From: JAJNPS01 sp031426185
GTDB taxonomy: Bacteria; Pseudomonadota; Alphaproteobacteria; Rhodobacterales; Rhodobacteraceae
DNA length: 9,215 nt
Reading direction: 5' to 3'
Assembly (NCBI GenBank): GCA_031426185.1
Contig: JANPKV010000423.1
Coordinates: 1 to 9,215 of the forward strand
A program made the translations under genes and the position numbers. Below, piece after piece: positions 6,668 to 9,215 of this stretch. A model generated the notes under the pieces. The model saw only the letters and a program-made list of their open reading frames with translations, did not search any database and was not told the origin of the DNA. Each line of letters starts with the position of its first letter. Positions within the stretch are counted from its first letter, which is position 1.

Positions 6668-8005
6668 TCATTGCATGAGCCGCCGCGCCAGTTGGTTCTG
6701 ACGTTGCACCAGGACGGGCATTTCGATTGTCAGCATCCTGCCGTCGCCAACAACCTGCCGCCCTTCGACAAACAGATCGCGCACCTGCAAAGGCCCCGCC
6801 AACAAGAGCGCCCCCGGATCCCATGACCCCGCCGCCTCGAGGCCGGACACATCCCAGATCGCGATATCGGCGCGTTTGCCCACCGAAAGCTGCCCGCAGT
6901 CGTCACGACCCAGAACTTCTGCACCGCCCCGCGTGGCAATCCAGAGGGCCTCGCGCGGCGACATCGCATCGCCCCCCCCTGAAACGCGCTGCAACAACAT
7001 CGCCATCCGCGCCTCGGCGATCAGGTTGCCGGTATCGCTGCTGGCCGATCCGTCGACGCCAAGACCGACCCGGACGCCGGCATCCCGCATCGCACGAACC
7101 GGAGCGATCCCCGAACCAAGGCGACAATTCGAACACGGGCAATGCGCGATACCCGTCCGCGACCGCGCAAAGAGATCAATTTCCGAACCATCAAGCCTGA
7201 CGCAATGGGCGTGCCAGACATCCGAGCCGGTCCAGCCAAGATCTTCGGCATACTGACCCGGACGGCAGCCGAACTGCGCCATGGAATAGGCGATGTCCTC
7301 GTCATTTTCGGCCAGATGCGTGTGGAGCATCACGCCCTTGTCGCGTGCCAGAAGCGCGGTGTCCCGCATCAGGTCGCGGCTGACCGAAAACGGCGAACAG
7401 GGAGCAAGGCCAACACGGACCATCGCGCCCTCCCGGGGGTCGTGGAAGGCGTCCACCACGCGGATCATGTCGTCAAGGATGGCACGCTCCGGCTCGACCA
7501 GGCTGTCGGGCGGCAGGCCACCTGCCGACACGCCGATGCTCATTGCACCGCGCGTGGGGTGAAAGCGCAGGCCAACCTCGGCCGCCGCAGCGATGGTGTC
7601 GTCCAGACGTGCGCCATTGGGAAAGAGATAGAGGTGATCGGACGTCATCGAACACCCCGACAGCGCCAGTTCGGCAAGACCTGTCTGGGCGCTGATGAAC
7701 ATCTCTTCCGGGCCGAACCGCGCCCAGATCGGGTAAAGTGTTTTCAGCCAGCCGAACAAAAGCGCGTCCTGCGCCCCCGGCACCGCGCGCGTCAGCGTCT
7801 GGTAAAGGTGATGGTGGGTGTTGACGAGGCCGGGCGTCACGACACATCCCCTCGCCTCGATGACCTGCGCGTCAGGTGACTGCAGCACCTGCCCCACCGC
7901 AGCGATGATGCCGCCCCGGATCAGCACGTCTGCGCCCGCAAGTTCGCGACATGCGTCGTCCATCGTGATGACGACGTCTGCGCCCTTGATGATGATGTCG
8001 GACAT
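6668..8005 (-). CDS. 8-oxoguanine deaminase
   Basis: This 445-aa amidohydrolase would hydrolyse 8-oxoguanine to urate and ammonia. Metal and catalytic residues are visible: H64 and H66 in NTHHHLYQT, H230 and E233 in HTHLAE, H267 in WHAHC, and D318 in GVDGSASSD. The stretch SDHLYLFPN (122-130), RFHPTRGAMS (147-156) and GLAPCSPFSVS (199-209) is what I associate with the 8-oxoguanine deaminase branch, characterised in Pseudomonas aeruginosa. Related branches (hydroxyatrazine or S-adenosylhomocysteine deaminases) share the motifs, so substrate assignment is by family resemblance. ATG 8005 is chosen: the product then starts with the usual MSDIIIKGADVV strand and has a G-rich GGGGGGA 7-8 nt upstream. 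A longer frame to 8131 adds 42 residues that look non-coding. It probably forms an operon with the downstream rraB-like gene. Confidence 0.88.
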   Translation of the reverse strand: MSDIIIKGADVVITMDDACRELAGADVLIRGGIIAAVGQVLQSPDAQVIEARGCVVTPGLVNTHHHLYQTLTRAVPGAQDALLFGWLKTLYPIWARFGPEEMFISAQTGLAELALSGCSMTSDHLYLFPNGARLDDTIAAAAEVGLRFHPTRGAMSIGVSAGGLPPDSLVEPERAILDDMIRVVDAFHDPREGAMVRVGLAPCSPFSVSRDLMRDTALLARDKGVMLHTHLAENDEDIAYSMAQFGCRPGQYAEDLGWTGSDVWHAHCVRLDGSEIDLFARSRTGIAHCPCSNCRLGSGIAPVRAMRDAGVRVGLGVDGSASSDTGNLIAEARMAMLLQRVSGGGDAMSPREALWIATRGGAEVLGRDDCGQLSVGKRADIAIWDVSGLEAAGSWDPGALLLAGPLQVRDLFVEGRQVVGDGRMLTIEMPVLVQRQNQLARRLMQ

Positions 8006-8171
8006 GCGCGTTCCCCCCAAATGCCCCTTCGGTGGAACGGCAAACCGGCGGCCCGACAGAAGGGGGAAAGGACTCGGGGTCCGCCAGACGAGGCTAGCCG
8101 TCATGACGCGCTGCCGACAAGCCCCATTCATGGCCGCCGGAACATCGCCGGGGGCAAAAGGGGTGCGCGGG
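8006..8171 (-). promoter_or_regulatory. Leader region of the 8-oxoguanine deaminase gene with two small palindromes
   Basis: This 166-bp gap separates hisN from the deaminase gene, both on the minus strand. It contains two adjacent perfect palindromes, GGCTAGCC (8092-8099) and CGTCATGACG (8099-8108), about 90-100 bp upstream of the deaminase ATG. They could be a repressor site. No convincing -35/-10 pair and no U-tailed terminator for hisN could be read. A separate promoter here is inferred from gap size only. Confidence 0.3.
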
Positions 8172-8972
8172 CTAGCTGTTCAGCAGGGCCAGCGCTTCGG
8201 CGTGCACTGCGGCATTCGCCGCCGCCAGCACGCGGCCCCCGTCATGGCAGGGGCGCCCTTCCCAGTCGGTCACAATGCCGCCCGCCGCCTCGATCACGGC
8301 GATGGGGGCCTGAACGTCATAGGCCTGAAGTCCCGCCTCGATCACCAGGTCGATCTGGCCGGCTGCAATCAGCGCATAGGCGTAACAATCGGTTCCGTAC
8401 CGCACCAGCCGCACCTTGGGCGCGACACGGCGGAACAGGGCGCCTTCGTCGGGCGTGCCGACCTCGGGGAACGTGGTGAACAGGATGGCCTGATCCAGTG
8501 GTCGCGCCGCGCGGGTTTTCAGGGCATGCACGCCCATCGGGCCCGTGACCTTTGCCACCCCAAGGCCGCCCTCGAACCGCTCACCGATATAGGGCTGATC
8601 AATAATGCCGTAGATCGGGCCACTGGCATCGGCGACGGAAATCAGCACCCCCCAGGTAGGCGTGCCGCTCAGGAATCCGCGCGTGCCGTCGATAGGGTCC
8701 AGTACCCAGGTCAGGCCAGAGCTTCCCGCCTTGGCCCCGAATTCCTCGCCAAGGATGGCGTCGTCCGGGCGGCGCTCGGCCAGGATGGCGCGCATGCGTT
8801 CCTCTGACAGCCGGTCGGCTGCCGTCACGGGGTCAAATCGGTGGATTTCCTTGGTTTCGGCAGCCAGGTCCGCAGTGCGGAAATACATCAGCGTGGCCTT
8901 GCGCGCGGCGTCGCCAAGCGCATGGGCCGTGGCGATCAGATCTGCCGCCACGGATCGGTCTATGTCAGGCAT
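8172..8972 (-). CDS. hisN: Histidinol-phosphatase, inositol-monophosphatase family (HisN type)
   Basis: This 266-aa cytosolic, Mg2+-dependent phosphatase would remove phosphate from L-histidinol phosphate, the penultimate reactions of histidine synthesis. The metal-binding residues of the family are all visible: E76 in LGEEFG, D92 and D95 in WVLDPIDGTRGF, and D219 in YDVQAP, followed by IEAAGG. HisN-like features are SGTPTWGVLIS (102-112) and YGTDCYAYALIAAGQIDLVIEAG (192-214), which separate it from true inositol monophosphatases, although substrate specificity in this family is hard to fix by sequence. ATG 8972 is taken, with a G-rich GGGGGTGG just upstream; the open frame reaches 9062 but those 30 residues are not family-like and run through inverted repeats. 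No other his genes are in the window. It follows a regulator gene on the same strand after 102 bp. Confidence 0.88.
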   Translation of the reverse strand: MPDIDRSVAADLIATAHALGDAARKATLMYFRTADLAAETKEIHRFDPVTAADRLSEERMRAILAERRPDDAILGEEFGAKAGSSGLTWVLDPIDGTRGFLSGTPTWGVLISVADASGPIYGIIDQPYIGERFEGGLGVAKVTGPMGVHALKTRAARPLDQAILFTTFPEVGTPDEGALFRRVAPKVRLVRYGTDCYAYALIAAGQIDLVIEAGLQAYDVQAPIAVIEAAGGIVTDWEGRPCHDGGRVLAAANAAVHAEALALLNS

Positions 8973-9002
8973 GTCCACCCCCAAGGCATTCGTGGCGACT
9001 GA

Positions 9003-9027
9003 CCATGATGGGACATCATGGATGATC
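9003..9027. promoter_or_regulatory. Operator-like inverted repeat upstream of hisN
   Basis: CCATGATG (9003-9010), GGA, CATCATGG (9014-9021) is a perfect inverted repeat with 8-bp arms. The right arm also pairs with the following ATGAT (9022-9026), giving a second, overlapping inverted repeat, ATCAT-GG-ATGAT. Three alternating half-sites in 23 bp look like a site for a dimeric DNA-binding protein. It lies 31-55 bp upstream of the hisN ATG. The ligand is unknown. Confidence 0.4.
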
Positions 9028-9053
9028 CCCCAGCCGCTAGCGGCTGAAGGACC
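9024..9053 (-). terminator. Strong minus-strand RNA hairpin between regulator and hisN
   Basis: The core is the 16-bp perfect palindrome CAGCCGCTAGCGGCTG (9031-9046). In the minus-strand RNA the stem extends outward through two U-G, two C-G, one U-A, one G-U and one G-C pairs, to 13 bp with a CUAG loop. On the plus strand the three wobbles become mismatches, so the fold favours the minus transcript. It could end transcription of the regulator gene (stop at 9075) or structure the hisN leader. A U-run is missing. Confidence 0.45.
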
Positions 9054-9074
9054 CGGGGTCAAGTCAGGCGGATG

Positions 9075-9215
9075 TCAGGCCGCGTCGCTAAGCACGCGGG
9101 CCAGATCAAACAGGCGACGGCGCTGTGCTTCGGGGATCGCGTAATACGACCGTACCAATTCCAATGCTTCCTTGTCGGCCATGAAATCGCCGGCATTGGC
9201 TTTCACCTGTTCGCG
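9075..9215 (-). CDS. C-terminus of a probable helix-turn-helix (XRE-like) regulator (partial)
   Basis: A reading frame entering from the right edge gives 46 C-terminal residues and a TGA stop at 9077-9075. The visible part contains FMADKEALELVRSYYAIPEA, then QRRRLFDLARVLSDAA. A segment of the form EALELVR-Y-x-IP-xx-RRRLFDLA is what I associate with the C-terminal tail of alphaproteobacterial XRE-family transcription regulators. The DNA-binding domain lies outside the window, so this remains a cautious call. It is on the same strand as hisN and 102 bp upstream, with an operator-like repeat and a hairpin between them. It was too short to be judged by length. Confidence 0.45.
   Translation of the reverse strand, partial: REQVKANAGDFMADKEALELVRSYYAIPEAQRRRLFDLARVLSDAA

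Noticed and set aside
8006..8131. 42-residue N-terminal extension of 8-oxoguanine deaminase
   Set aside because: The extension is Arg/Pro-rich and unlike the family, while ATG 8005 gives the normal N-terminal strand and has a G-rich ribosome-binding site.
8973..9062. 30-residue N-terminal extension of HisN
   Set aside because: It would run through two inverted repeats, and the shorter start gives the usual family length.
9063..9080. Direct repeat GTCAGGC (9063-9069 and 9074-9080)
   Set aside because: The unit is only 7 bp and the second copy lies in the regulator coding end; likely chance.

Overview
The window looks like chromosomal DNA of an alphaproteobacterium of the family Rhodobacteraceae (Roseobacter/Paracoccus-like). 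This rests on high GC, short intergenic gaps, the protein flavour of every gene, and an intergenic hairpin followed by a CCCCGGG-ATATTT segment, a type I associate with this family. The assignment comes from recognition, not from a database search. No CRISPR array, tRNA, rRNA, insertion sequence, phage gene or toxin-antitoxin pair is visible.

Left block (1-2888, + strand): the tail of a tad (Flp/type IVc pilus) locus. An unrecognised partial C-terminus is followed by a TadD-like TPR lipoprotein, a short TadV/CpaA-type prepilin peptidase that shares one base with the lipoprotein gene, and an AAA+ ATPase of unknown mechanism. Together they suggest pilotin/assembly, pilin processing and an ATP-driven remodelling or regulatory step.

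Middle block (2945-4860, - strand): a Mg2+ transporter/channel mgtE with 5-formyltetrahydrofolate cyclo-ligase overlapping its 3' end (ATGA overlap). A GC-rich hairpin repeat lies between this pair and the convergent ATPase gene.

Right block (4987-8972): purine catabolism and housekeeping. Guanine deaminase (+) diverges from mgtE and converges on a small RraB-like RNase E inhibitor gene (-). That gene lies 28 bp downstream of an 8-oxoguanine deaminase gene (-). The two deaminases would give xanthine and urate respectively. Upstream of these on the same strand is a HisN-type histidinol-phosphatase (-), and the window ends in the C-terminus of a probable helix-turn-helix regulator (-).

The most interesting non-coding sequence is the 102-bp gap between the regulator and hisN. 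It holds an operator-like inverted repeat next to a hairpin that can form a 13-bp stem only in the minus-strand transcript. Nothing in the window demands a wholly new biological system. The poorly understood parts are the pilus-associated AAA+ ATPase, the pairing of 8-oxoguanine deaminase with an RNase E inhibitor, and the structured intergenic segments.
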